Source: an uncultured Bacilli bacterium
GTDB lineage: Bacteria > Bacillota_I > Bacilli_A > RF39 > UBA660
DNA length: 64,000 nucleotides
Assembly (NCBI GenBank): GCA_934098395.1
Contig: CAKOOM010000003.1
Span: forward strand, 62,001 to 126,000
Reading direction: 5' to 3'
This document shows positions 42,448-50,175 of the stretch, one piece after another; within the stretch, counting starts at the first letter, position 1; each line of letters begins with the position of its first letter. The position numbers and the translations under genes were made by a program. A model generated the notes under the pieces. It had not been told where the DNA came from, searched no databases, and worked only from the letters and a program-made list of their open reading frames with translations.

Positions 42448-43449
42448 ATGGAAGGTAGTAGAATACTAACAAATGAATTACTTGACGAAGATAGATACGA
42501 TAACATTCGCCCCCAAACCTTAGATGAATACATTGGGCAAAGCGAAGTAAAAGAAAATATTAAAGTATTTATCAAGTCTGCCATTATGCGTGAGTCTCCT
42601 TTAGACCATGTTCTATTATATGGTCCTCCAGGATTAGGAAAAACAACCTTGGCATATATTATTGCTAATGAACTAGGAAGCAACATTAAAACTGCATCAG
42701 GGCCATCAATTGAAAAAAGTGGTGATCTTGCTGCTATTTTATCAACCCTAGAACCCAATGACGTTTTATTTATTGATGAAATACATCGAATTCCTAGATT
42801 TATCGAAGAAATCCTATATCCAGCAATGGAAGACTATTATCTAGATATTGTCATTGGTGGCGAAGGTTCCAGTAGGAACATAAAAATAGAACTACCACAT
42901 TTTACTCTAATCGGAGCTACAACTAGAGCAGGGGATTTATCAAGTCCATTAAGAGATAGATTTGGTATAATATCAAAACTAAATTATTATACCGAAGAAG
43001 AATTATATTTAATTATTAAAAGAACTTCTCGTGTTTTAAAAACTCCAATAACTGATGAAGCTGCTAACGAATTAGCTAAACGAAGTCGAGGAACCCCAAG
43101 AATAGCTAACCGTTTATTTAAAAGAGTCAGAGACTTCGCTCTCGTAAATGGCGAAGGCATAATTACTAATGATATATTAGATGATGCTCTAAATAGATTA
43201 AAAGTTGATAAAGTCGGATTAGATGAAACAGACTATAATCTATTATTGTCTATCATTGAAAAGTTTAATGGTGGACCCGTAGGACTTGAAGCCCTTGCAT
43301 CATCTATTGGTGAAGAAGCATCTACCATCGAGGATGTCTATGAGCCATATCTATTACAAAATGGTTATCTAAAAAGAACATCTCGTGGTCGTATGGTCAC
43401 TGATAAAACATATGATCACTTAGGTATAAAAAAGGATTCAACAAAATGA
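42448..43449 (+). CDS. ruvB: Holliday junction DNA helicase subunit RuvB
   Basis: Hexameric AAA+ motor of the RuvAB branch-migration complex. 333 residues: RPQTLDEYIGQSEVKENI, Walker A GPPGLGKTTLA, Walker B DVLFIDEIHR, sensor 1 LIGATTRAGDLSSPLRDRFG, and the C-terminal winged helix (GGPVGLEALASSIGEEASTI; YLKRTSRGR). ATG 42448 is preferred over GTG 42439 because AGGTG lies 6 nt before it. Convergent with lexA. Confidence 0.97.
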   Translation: MEGSRILTNELLDEDRYDNIRPQTLDEYIGQSEVKENIKVFIKSAIMRESPLDHVLLYGPPGLGKTTLAYIIANELGSNIKTASGPSIEKSGDLAAILSTLEPNDVLFIDEIHRIPRFIEEILYPAMEDYYLDIVIGGEGSSRNIKIELPHFTLIGATTRAGDLSSPLRDRFGIISKLNYYTEEELYLIIKRTSRVLKTPITDEAANELAKRSRGTPRIANRLFKRVRDFALVNGEGIITNDILDDALNRLKVDKVGLDETDYNLLLSIIEKFNGGPVGLEALASSIGEEASTIEDVYEPYLLQNGYLKRTSRGRMVTDKTYDHLGIKKDSTK

Positions 43450-43468
43450 TGTTGAATCCTTTTAAAAT
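43428..43468. terminator. bidirectional terminator between ruvB and lexA
   Basis: Perfect 13-bp stem AAAAGGATTCAAC (43430-43442) / GTTGAATCCTTTT (43451-43463) covering both stop codons; followed by TTTT-rich sequence on the plus strand and a T-run on the minus strand. Confidence 0.85.
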
Positions 43469-44091
43469 TTTCTATACAAACCAATAGCTTTTCCTAAAAT
43501 AGTAACATTTTTTAAAATAATTGGTTCCATATAATCATTTTCTGGCTGTAATCTAAAATAGCCATTTTCCTTATAAAAAGTTTTCAAAGTAACTTCATTA
43601 TCGTCATTCATTGCCACAACCATATCGCCATTTCTAGCACTGTCGCATCTCTCAACAATAACTATATCATTAGAAAATATCCCCTTATTAATCATACTCT
43701 CACCATCAACTTTCAAAGTAAATACTTCCTTTTTACTAGGTATCAAATAAGCGGGTAGTGAGAAAAATTCATTAGGTACCTCAATAGCCTCAATCGGAGA
43801 ACCAGCTGTAACCTTTCCTAAAAGCGGAACATTAACAACATCCTCACCCCTTGTTTCATACTCATTAGGTACTAATAGTTCTAATGCTTTATTTCCTTCC
43901 TTACTTCTCTTTATATATCCCTTATCAACTAAATGATTAATATGTACATGAACCGTAGCTGGTGAAGACAAATTAATTGCACTACATATTTGTCTAATTG
44001 AAGGAGGGTACTTATTATCTGCATGAAATTGTTTAATAAATTCTAAAACTTCTTTTTGTTTCTTCGTTAATCCATCAGTTTTCTGTCTCAT
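43462..44091 (-). CDS. lexA: SOS repressor LexA
   Basis: 209 residues. N-terminal winged HTH (YPPSIRQICSAINLSSPATVHVHINHL), autocleavage site Ala96-Gly97 (GKVTAGSPIE), and the Ser132 (DGESMI) / Lys170 (VTLKTF) dyad of the self-cleaving peptidase. Represses SOS genes until RecA filaments stimulate cleavage. On the minus strand AAAGGAG precedes the ATG, and a promoter (TTGACT at 44137-44132, then TATTAT) is overlapped by a LexA-like box at 44139-44150, consistent with autoregulation. Confidence 0.97.
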   Translation of the reverse strand: MRQKTDGLTKKQKEVLEFIKQFHADNKYPPSIRQICSAINLSSPATVHVHINHLVDKGYIKRSKEGNKALELLVPNEYETRGEDVVNVPLLGKVTAGSPIEAIEVPNEFFSLPAYLIPSKKEVFTLKVDGESMINKGIFSNDIVIVERCDSARNGDMVVAMNDDNEVTLKTFYKENGYFRLQPENDYMEPIILKNVTILGKAIGLYRKF

Positions 44092-44138
44092 CGATTACTC
44101 CTTTCATTATCATAATAACATAAACGATTTAAAAAGTC

Positions 44139-44150
44139 AAACAGATGTTT
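44139..44150. promoter_or_regulatory. LexA-like box 1 (at lexA promoter)
   Basis: AAACAGATGTTT, palindromic AAACA-N2-TGTTT; directly adjoins the minus-strand -35 box of lexA. Confidence 0.6.
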
Positions 44151-44195
44151 AATCATTAAAAAGAAAAGTATTAATTTACACAAAATGTAAAATAC

Positions 44196-44207
44196 AAACA
44201 TTTGTTT
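44196..44207. promoter_or_regulatory. LexA-like box 2
   Basis: AAACATTTGTTT, same AAACA-N2-TGTTT palindrome, midway between the two divergent genes. Confidence 0.6.
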
Positions 44208-44227
44208 ATAAAAATGAACATTTATCA

Positions 44228-44256
44228 TTGACACAAACACTTGTATGTAATAAAAT
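44228..44256 (+). promoter_or_regulatory. promoter of the small SOS gene with LexA-like box 3
   Basis: Consensus TTGACA (44228-44233), 17-bp spacer, TAAAAT (44251-44256). AAACACTTGTAT (44235-44246), a one-mismatch version of the LexA-like palindrome, fills the spacer. Confidence 0.65.
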
Positions 44257-44279
44257 ATAATCAAGAAAGGGTGATACTA

Positions 44280-44420
44280 ATGAAATTTTTAAAAAATAAC
44301 AAAGGAGTAATATTATTTTATATGGTTATCTTAGTATCTTCTTTAGTTATCATCTCAGATGTTGAAAAAGATAATCTTCGTGAAGAAAAAAGATACGTTA
44401 TGACCACTTATTCCAATTAA
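44280..44420 (+). CDS. 46-residue single-span membrane protein, candidate SOS division inhibitor
   Basis: ATG 44280 after AAAGGGTGATACTA, stop TAA 44418-44420. Short basic start (MKFLKNNKG), one hydrophobic helix (about residues 10-27: VILFYMVILVSSLVIIS), then a charged tail DVEKDNLREEKRYV. It is divergent from lexA with LexA-like boxes in its promoter, the same genomic place as yneA in Bacillus, but without a LysM domain. Other small SOS membrane proteins (SidA-like) block division; that role is inferred from position and size. A terminator follows immediately. Confidence 0.7.
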   Translation: MKFLKNNKGVILFYMVILVSSLVIISDVEKDNLREEKRYVMTTYSN

Positions 44421-44466
44421 AAATACATATCATTGTTTAATTCCTTGATATGTATTTCTTTTTTTC
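44421..44466 (+). terminator. intrinsic terminator of the small SOS gene
   Basis: Perfect 12-bp stem AAATACATATCA (44421-44432) / TGATATGTATTT (44446-44457), then C and a T-run. Also covers the stop of the convergent radical SAM gene. Confidence 0.88.
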
Positions 44467-45356
44467 ATTTCCTTATCTATATCATTAAGTAACTGACATT
44501 TATCACATAACCATTTAGGTTCTACTAGCAAATCCTTATCCGGATCACTCGTAATTCTATTGATAACAATTTTTGAATTCAGTAATTCTAATTGTTTAAT
44601 AACTATATCTATGTATTCTTCTTTACTAAGAATATGAAATTTTGTCTTTTCATAAAGTCTAGCCATTTCTGTATCTTTAATAATATGTAACATATGAATC
44701 TTTATACCTTGAATATCTAACTTATTTAAATGTCTTACTGTATCTAACATCATCTCTTCACTCTCAAATGGTAATCCATTAATAATATGTACTAAAACAT
44801 TAATATTTCTTTCCCTAAGTTTTTTAACCATTTCATCAAATTCATCAAGGGTATGACATCTATTAATTATCTCCGTAGTCTTTTTATGAATAGTCTGTAG
44901 TCCAAGTTCAATAGTTAAAAAAGTCCTTTTATTAAGTTCTTCCAAATAATCCAAACACTCATCACTAATCGCATCACATCTCGTAGCTATATTAAGTCCA
45001 ATAACATCGTCTATCTTAAGGACTTCTTCATATTTTTTACGAAGCACATCCACTGGGGCATAAGTATTAGTTCTTGCCTGAAAATAACCAATATATTTAC
45101 AAGGAATATGACGTTTATTAACAACTTCCTTAATTTCCATAAATTGTTCTGTTAAACTCTTATGGATATCTCCTCCAAATTCACCACTACCACTTTTAGA
45201 ACAATATATACATCCACCGTATCCTAGTGTTCCATCTAAATTAGGACAACTAAATCCACCATTTAAACTAACCTTAAATACCTTTATCCCAAATTTATTT
45301 TTATAAAAATAATTAAGTGTATGATATCTCTTATTATCTAGTGTATATTCAAACAT
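44430..45356 (-). CDS. radical SAM protein of the YhcC/TIGR01212 type
   Basis: 308 residues. The cluster region SCPNLDGTLGYGGCIYCSKS matches the spaced Cys motif of this family (CPNxDGTxGxGGCxYC). Further family segments: YFQARTNTYAPVDVLR, GLNIATRCDAISDE, LTIELGLQTIHKKTTEIINR and HIINGLPFESEEMML, plus C-terminal VEPKWLCDKCQLLNDID. Family function is not established, possibly RNA or translation linked. Minus-strand AGGTGGTATT precedes the ATG. Own transcription unit. Confidence 0.9.
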   Translation of the reverse strand: MFEYTLDNKRYHTLNYFYKNKFGIKVFKVSLNGGFSCPNLDGTLGYGGCIYCSKSGSGEFGGDIHKSLTEQFMEIKEVVNKRHIPCKYIGYFQARTNTYAPVDVLRKKYEEVLKIDDVIGLNIATRCDAISDECLDYLEELNKRTFLTIELGLQTIHKKTTEIINRCHTLDEFDEMVKKLRERNINVLVHIINGLPFESEEMMLDTVRHLNKLDIQGIKIHMLHIIKDTEMARLYEKTKFHILSKEEYIDIVIKQLELLNSKIVINRITSDPDKDLLVEPKWLCDKCQLLNDIDKEMKKRNTYQGIKQ

Positions 45357-45409
45357 AATACCACCTCAGTTAGTATTTTACCACATTTAAGTACGATAGT
45401 CTAATATAA

Positions 45410-45438
45410 TAGACATCTATTCTAAACTATGTTATAAT
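45410..45438 (+). promoter_or_regulatory. promoter of the 45460 gene
   Basis: -35 TAGACA (45410-45415), 17-bp spacer, extended -10 TGt-TATAAT (45433-45438). Confidence 0.7.
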
Positions 45439-45459
45439 TACTGAAACAGGGAGATTTAT

Positions 45460-45981
45460 ATGAAATATTATTATGGCTTAGAAGACGCAAAGTATATAAT
45501 CGAAGGATATACTAAAGTAAACAATAAAATAATAATAAGATATCTTGATCAATCAACAGAAACAGTTACCGATATTGATGGTACTTATGAAGAAGCTCTA
45601 AAAAAAAGAATGATAGACCAACTTATAAAAAGAAATAAAAGTATCGATATGAATTATCTTAACATGCGAGTATGTCTGGATACTCTATCATTTTCATCCA
45701 TCTACATCCTAGTATTAATAAATTATTATGTAACAAAGGGCGATATCTTAAATGCACTAACCCTAACAAATATTTTCGTTGGCGGTTATACTTTCTCAAG
45801 AACAAAAAAATCTATTAATACCAAAAAAGATATAAAAAAAACTAATCTATTTCTAGAACTCTTAGAATATCTTGACAAAGATGATAAAATGAATATCAAT
45901 ACTATCGACGATTACTCTTACAAACAAGTAAAATCTGTTTACAGAAAAGTGTTAAAAAAGCAAAAGACAATAGACAACTAG
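45460..45981 (+). CDS. small two-span membrane protein (hypothetical)
   Basis: 173 residues with two hydrophobic segments in the middle (about 70-90 SFSSIYILVLINYYV and about 95-110 ILNALTLTNIFVGGYTF) between a folded N-terminal region (GYTKVNNKIIIRYLDQSTETV) and a lysine-rich C-terminal tail. GGGAG lies before the ATG and a strong promoter is present. No family recognised; a membrane hairpin with both ends in the cytoplasm is the simplest topology. Confidence 0.7.
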   Translation: MKYYYGLEDAKYIIEGYTKVNNKIIIRYLDQSTETVTDIDGTYEEALKKRMIDQLIKRNKSIDMNYLNMRVCLDTLSFSSIYILVLINYYVTKGDILNALTLTNIFVGGYTFSRTKKSINTKKDIKKTNLFLELLEYLDKDDKMNINTIDDYSYKQVKSVYRKVLKKQKTIDN

Positions 45982-45999
45982 TCTTTCTTTTGATATAAT
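45971..45999 (+). promoter_or_regulatory. promoter of the 46018 gene
   Basis: -35 TAGACA (45971-45976), 17-bp spacer, extended -10 TGa-TATAAT (45994-45999). The AGAC-AACTA-GTCT hairpin plus T-rich run, perhaps the upstream terminator, overlaps it. Confidence 0.7.
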
Positions 46000-46017
46000 A
46001 CTATTGGAGGGTAACAT

Positions 46018-46302
46018 ATGGAAATAAAAGAATTTAAAGAATTTATTAATCCTGAACAAAAAGACTATGATTTATTAGGGGAACATACTATTAAAGAGAA
46101 AGAAGAGAAAGAAAAAGATCCTCTTAGAAATGCTTTTAATGAGTTATATTTTTCATTAGGATGTCCCGAAGACTATGAATTAGCTCCATATGGTATTACT
46201 GACAAAGATTTTACTAATCCAAGTAAAAAAAGCTTCGAAGCATTACGTAAATATGCTATTGATTATAATTTAATTAATGATAATCCTAAAGGAAGAAAGT
46301 AA
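46018..46302 (+). CDS. 94-residue charged protein (hypothetical)
   Basis: Starts MEIKEFKEFINPEQKDYDLL, has a Lys/Glu-rich stretch (about 25-35) and a compact C-terminal half (NELYFSLGCPEDYELAPYGI, then TDKDFTNPSKKSFEALRKYA). GGAGGGTAACAT precedes the ATG; it has its own promoter and terminator, so it is very likely real. Soluble, no motif recognised. Confidence 0.75.
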   Translation: MEIKEFKEFINPEQKDYDLLGEHTIKEKEEKEKDPLRNAFNELYFSLGCPEDYELAPYGITDKDFTNPSKKSFEALRKYAIDYNLINDNPKGRK

Positions 46303-46317
46303 TTCTTTCTTTTTTTT
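46293..46317 (+). terminator. intrinsic terminator
   Basis: AAGAAAG (46293-46299) / CTTTCTT (46305-46311), 5-nt loop with the stop codon, followed by T to 46317. Confidence 0.75.
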
Positions 46318-46334
46318 AAATAATATGCTATCAT
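46306..46334 (+). promoter_or_regulatory. possible promoter of mtaB
   Basis: Extended -10 TGc-TATCAT (46329-46334); the -35 position (TTTCTT, 46306-46311) is poor and lies in the terminator arm. Confidence 0.4.
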
Positions 46335-46359
46335 ATAGTCTAGATTGGAAGTGATTTAA

Positions 46360-47625
46360 ATGACTTTTGCAATACATACATTTGGTTGTAAAGTAAATAT
46401 ATATGAATCTGAATATGTAACAAATTTATTACAAACATCTGGATATGAAATGGTTGACTTCTCCAAAGAAGCCGACATCTATATTATAAATACTTGTTCT
46501 GTTACTAACGAAGCTGATAAAAAAGACCGTAAATTAATTCACACAACAAGAAAAAATCATCCTGATAAAATTTTAATTGTTATGGGATGCTATTCGCAAT
46601 TAAATAAAGATCTAATTGATGCCGACATTGTTTTAGGTAATAAATACAAGTCTGCAATTATTTCTCTTATTAAAGAGTATATAGAAACTAAAACCAAGAT
46701 TGTAAAAGTTGAAGATATCTCTAAAACTAACTTTGAAGATATGTATATAAATAGATTTATAACCCATACTAGAGCCTTTGTTAAAATTCAAGATGGCTGT
46801 AATGCCTTTTGTGCTTATTGCGCCATTCCTTATGCCAGAGGTGGTATCAGAAGCAAAGATATGAAAATAGCTATTTCCGAAGTTACTAACCTAGTAAACA
46901 ATGGATATAAAGAAATAGTTTTAACTGGAATACACACCGGAAGATATGGCATAGATTTAGATACTAATCTCGAATCTTTATTAAAAGAATTAATAAAAAT
47001 CAAAGGAATATTAAGAATAAGATTATCAAGTATTGAAATAAATGAAATAACTCCAGGTATTATTAACCTAATAAAAACATCTAATGTAATGGCTAAACAT
47101 CTTCATATCCCGTTGCAATCAGGTTCCGAAGAAATCCTAAAAAGCATGAATAGACATTATACTAAAGAATATTTTATTGAAAAAGTATCATCCATCAGAA
47201 AAGAAATCCCAGATATATCTATAACAACCGATCTAATTGTTGGCTTTCCTGGAGAAACCGAAGCAAATCATCAAGAAACAATCGATACTCTTAATAAAAT
47301 TAAATTTACTAAAATTCATACTTTTCCATATTCCAAAAGAAATGGTACTAAAGCTGCCTCAATGCCTTGTCAAGTAGATGGAAATACCAAAAAATGTCGT
47401 GTAAAAGAAGTTCTTAACCTATCAGATAAATTTGAAGAAGAATTCTATAAAAGTAAAATATCTAATACTTATTCCGGCATTATAGAAACTAGAAAAGATG
47501 GTACAAAAGTAGTAATAACTACTAACTATATCCCAGTTGTTGTAGAAACTACTAGAAAAAACAATGAAATTGTCAATGTAACAATAACTCATGTTGATAC
47601 TTTAGTACATGGTAAAATTGACTAA
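46360..47625 (+). CDS. mtaB: tRNA t6A37 methylthiotransferase MtaB
   Basis: Radical SAM methylthiotransferase adding a 2-methylthio group to t6A37 of tRNA. 421 residues. N-terminal UPF0004 domain with its three cluster Cys (HTFGCKVNIYESEY, NTCSVTN, VMGCYSQ), radical SAM Cys motif GCNAFCAYCAIPYARGG, ELVLTGIH-like EIVLTGIHTGRYG, LHIPLQSGSEEILKSM, LIVGFPGET, and a C-terminal TRAM-like region. The KVNIYESE signature favours MtaB over MiaB and RimO. Preceded by GGAAGTG. Confidence 0.93.
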   Translation: MTFAIHTFGCKVNIYESEYVTNLLQTSGYEMVDFSKEADIYIINTCSVTNEADKKDRKLIHTTRKNHPDKILIVMGCYSQLNKDLIDADIVLGNKYKSAIISLIKEYIETKTKIVKVEDISKTNFEDMYINRFITHTRAFVKIQDGCNAFCAYCAIPYARGGIRSKDMKIAISEVTNLVNNGYKEIVLTGIHTGRYGIDLDTNLESLLKELIKIKGILRIRLSSIEINEITPGIINLIKTSNVMAKHLHIPLQSGSEEILKSMNRHYTKEYFIEKVSSIRKEIPDISITTDLIVGFPGETEANHQETIDTLNKIKFTKIHTFPYSKRNGTKAASMPCQVDGNTKKCRVKEVLNLSDKFEEEFYKSKISNTYSGIIETRKDGTKVVITTNYIPVVVETTRKNNEIVNVTITHVDTLVHGKID

Positions 47626-47646
47626 TATTAAAAAATGTGTTAGTAT
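47618..47646 (+). promoter_or_regulatory. promoter of the HExxH gene
   Basis: -35 TTGACT (47618-47623, at the end of mtaB), 17-bp spacer, extended -10 TGt-TAGTAT (47641-47646). Confidence 0.5.
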
Positions 47647-47673
47647 ATATACCCGTCAAAAAGGGGGATATAT

Positions 47674-48651
47674 ATGGATATAAAAAACTATATCTTAAAT
47701 AAATATTTAGATATTGATGAAATACTATTAAATTATTTAATTACATATTTTAATTATATTGATACCTATAATCTTTATCCATCTAATATTTTGTTAACAG
47801 ATATTATTGATACAACTTTAACTAATGTAAGACGTATTATATTTTTTGATAAAGATAGTGATATTGTAAAAGCTGTTGGTGGAGATTTTCTAGGTATTAC
47901 CATTAATGAAGAACAAACTATATATATAAATTCGCAAGCCAACGAAAAAACTAAAGAAACTACAATTTATCATGAAATACACCATGCTGCACAAATAAAA
48001 AAAGATGCCTTAATTACTAATCCATACGATACCCTTGTGGGAATTCGCTTTAATAACCTAGGAATACTTATTAACGAAGCTCAAACAGCATATCTAGCTG
48101 ATTCAATTTATCAAGAAATTCATCATAACAAATCTGTTTATATTAATTATCCAAGCGATAAATTCCATATGTTACCTGGTGGAACAATTATCTCTAACTT
48201 ATCATGTTACCAAGTATATGATTATTTATTAACTAAACTTTCTTTTCTACTTGAATTACCAAAAGAGTTTTTTATAAAAATAAATTATCTTTTTGAACTA
48301 GATGATAATAATTATCCTAAAGGATTAACTGTTTTAAAAGAAATATATAATAAATATCAAACTATCTATAACATACCATTATCGTTTGATAATCTTATGT
48401 ATCAACTAGATTATATTGCATATATGTATGAATTAACACGCTCTAACTATGAAGAAGGAATGTATTATTTTTCACCTCATACATCTATTCCTGTAAACTT
48501 TAACCATCAACTTGAAATGCTTATTATGAACGGTTTAGATAAAGTATTTTTAACCAAGGATTTAAAAGAAAAAAATCCCGAAGTATATAAAAAATTATCT
48601 AACTATACCTTTAAAAACAAAAAAGTAAAAAAACTACAAAGAAATTTATAG
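47674..48651 (+). CDS. putative zinc metallopeptidase-like protein (HExxH)
   Basis: 325 residues, no signal peptide. The zinc motif HEIHH (His100, Glu101, His104) in TTIYHEIHHAAQIKK fits HExxH, and NEAQTAYLAD with Glu135 about 31 residues later could be the third ligand, as in gluzincins. The rest (FFIKINYLFELDDNNYPKGL onward) is unrecognised helical sequence. AAGGGGG precedes the ATG. Intracellular, so either a cytoplasmic peptidase or a pseudo-enzyme; assignment rests on the motif alone. Confidence 0.55.
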   Translation: MDIKNYILNKYLDIDEILLNYLITYFNYIDTYNLYPSNILLTDIIDTTLTNVRRIIFFDKDSDIVKAVGGDFLGITINEEQTIYINSQANEKTKETTIYHEIHHAAQIKKDALITNPYDTLVGIRFNNLGILINEAQTAYLADSIYQEIHHNKSVYINYPSDKFHMLPGGTIISNLSCYQVYDYLLTKLSFLLELPKEFFIKINYLFELDDNNYPKGLTVLKEIYNKYQTIYNIPLSFDNLMYQLDYIAYMYELTRSNYEEGMYYFSPHTSIPVNFNHQLEMLIMNGLDKVFLTKDLKEKNPEVYKKLSNYTFKNKKVKKLQRNL

Positions 48652-48677
48652 AATTTTTAATAATTTTATGTTATGAT
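48649..48677 (+). promoter_or_regulatory. promoter of frr
   Basis: -35 TAGAAT (48649-48654), 17-bp spacer, extended -10 TGt-TATGAT (48672-48677). Confidence 0.5.
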
Positions 48678-48724
48678 GTATTTATATTTCAAGAAGAAAT
48701 TCATATAAGAAAGGGAAATAAAAA

Positions 48725-49267
48725 ATGGAAGAAATATTACTAAATGCAGAAGAAAAAATGGAAAGTACAATTAACTCACTTGATTATAAATTTACTAATG
48801 TTAGAGCAGGACGTGCTAATCCTAGTATGTTAGATGGCATAACAGTTGAGTACTATGGTAGTCAAACACCATTAAAACAACTAGCAAATATCAGTATTCC
48901 TGAAGCTAGACAATTAATGATTAAACCATTTGATAAAGGAATACTTGGTGGTATTGAAAAAGCTATTTTCGAAGCTAATATTGGAATAACTCCAAATAAT
49001 AATGGAGAATGTATCTTTTTAGTCATTCCACCATTAACTGAAGATCGTCGTAAAGAATTAGTAAAACAAGTAAAATCTTTAGCTGAAGAAGCACGTATAG
49101 CACTAAGAAATATTCGTCAAGAAGCTAATAATGAATTAAAAAAATTAAAATTACCTGAAGATGAAGAAAAACAAGGTAATGAAGAAGTTCAAGAATTAAT
49201 AAATAAATATAATAAAGTCGTAGATGAAAGACTAAAAGTCAAAGAACAAGATTTAATGACTATCTAA
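48725..49267 (+). CDS. frr: ribosome recycling factor
   Basis: Splits post-termination ribosomes with EF-G. 180 residues: FTNVRAGRANPSMLDGITVEYYGS, RQLMIKPFDKG, GECIFLVIPPLTEDRRKELV and a C-terminal helix of the three-helix bundle. All canonical regions are present. AGAAAGGGAAATAAAA precedes the ATG. Usually neighbours pyrH and tsf; here it stands alone before an unknown gene. Confidence 0.97.
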   Translation: MEEILLNAEEKMESTINSLDYKFTNVRAGRANPSMLDGITVEYYGSQTPLKQLANISIPEARQLMIKPFDKGILGGIEKAIFEANIGITPNNNGECIFLVIPPLTEDRRKELVKQVKSLAEEARIALRNIRQEANNELKKLKLPEDEEKQGNEEVQELINKYNKVVDERLKVKEQDLMTI

Positions 49268-49292
49268 AAAAGTTATTAATAAGGGGGAAATT

Positions 49293-49964
49293 ATGAAAGG
49301 TTTATATTTACCAACAAAAGATGATTTGTATCAAATGCAATCATCTAATGCTAATATCTATAAGTACTTAGTAGCTAAAAATATTGAAGCTCTAATATTT
49401 AATAGTAAAGACAAAGAAATATTAAAAAATGCCTATAAATATCAAAGAGAAGATCCTAATATCGCAAGAGGCATATGTATGATTAAACCAGATGAAATAC
49501 CTTATAGTGATGTAGTTAAATATGATATAGAATTATGTAACTATCTATTACAATTAAAACCAAATACTATTTATCGTTTAGATAACTTATCATACTTTAA
49601 CACGTCAACACAGTTTAATCAAGCAATCATGGTAGAAACAATCATAACATTATATAATGAATTAAAAAGCAACCCAGAATATCGTTTTAATTATAAAGAA
49701 AGCATATTACTTAATCAAATATTTACCTGTGATTCTTTTGCATTTTCTATATTGCCAAAAGACATCAAAGAAATGCTTGTCAGTATTGAACCAGCATATG
49801 CTATTAACTTTGGATATCTTGGTATAGTAAATAAGTCAATTAATGAATATGCTGCTAGATACTTAATAGATAATGATTTAGGTTTATCTTTACTAAAAAA
49901 AGATATAATTACTAATCCAGATAAAGATGTAAAAAGACTATTAAAAACAATAAAACTAAGATAA
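49293..49964 (+). CDS. hypothetical helical protein, 223 residues
   Basis: Starts MKGLYLPTKDDLYQMQSS after AAGGGGGAAATT. Helix-rich, with repeated short units ending in Leu/Ile/Tyr (KYQREDPNIARGICMIKPDEI, then an ILPKDIKEMLVSIEPAYAI stretch). No membrane segment, metal site or known domain. It follows frr by 25 nt and may share its transcript; the pheS T-box starts shortly after. Confidence 0.7.
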   Translation: MKGLYLPTKDDLYQMQSSNANIYKYLVAKNIEALIFNSKDKEILKNAYKYQREDPNIARGICMIKPDEIPYSDVVKYDIELCNYLLQLKPNTIYRLDNLSYFNTSTQFNQAIMVETIITLYNELKSNPEYRFNYKESILLNQIFTCDSFAFSILPKDIKEMLVSIEPAYAINFGYLGIVNKSINEYAARYLIDNDLGLSLLKKDIITNPDKDVKRLLKTIKLR

Positions 49965-49993
49965 GGAAAAAGATATACAAATATAATTATTTA

Positions 49994-50150
49994 AAGAGAG
50001 TTAGAATAGGTGAGAGCTAATAATAATTATGTATATCGTTCACCCTTGGAGTTTTAATGCTAACCAGCAATATCGGTTTAAGAGTATAACTAAAAGTTAT
50101 AAATAAAGGTGGTACCGCGGCTAAGTCGTCCTTTAATTTATAACTTTTTT
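49994..50150 (+). ncRNA. T-box riboswitch (pheST)
   Basis: T-box sequence AAGGTGGTACCGCGG at 50106-50120; terminator AAAAGTTATAAAT (50092-50104) / ATTTATAACTTTT (50136-50148) with T-run. Stem I is bounded by GTTAG (49999-50003) and CTAAC (50060-50064), with an inner GGTGA / TCACC helix. The specifier side contains a TTTTAA stretch (50052-50057), compatible with a Phe codon UUU, though TTC at 50039-50041 is also nearby; I cannot settle which. Responds to uncharged tRNA-Phe. Confidence 0.88.
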
Positions 50151-50175
50151 CTATTTAAAAGAAGGAGAGATTATC

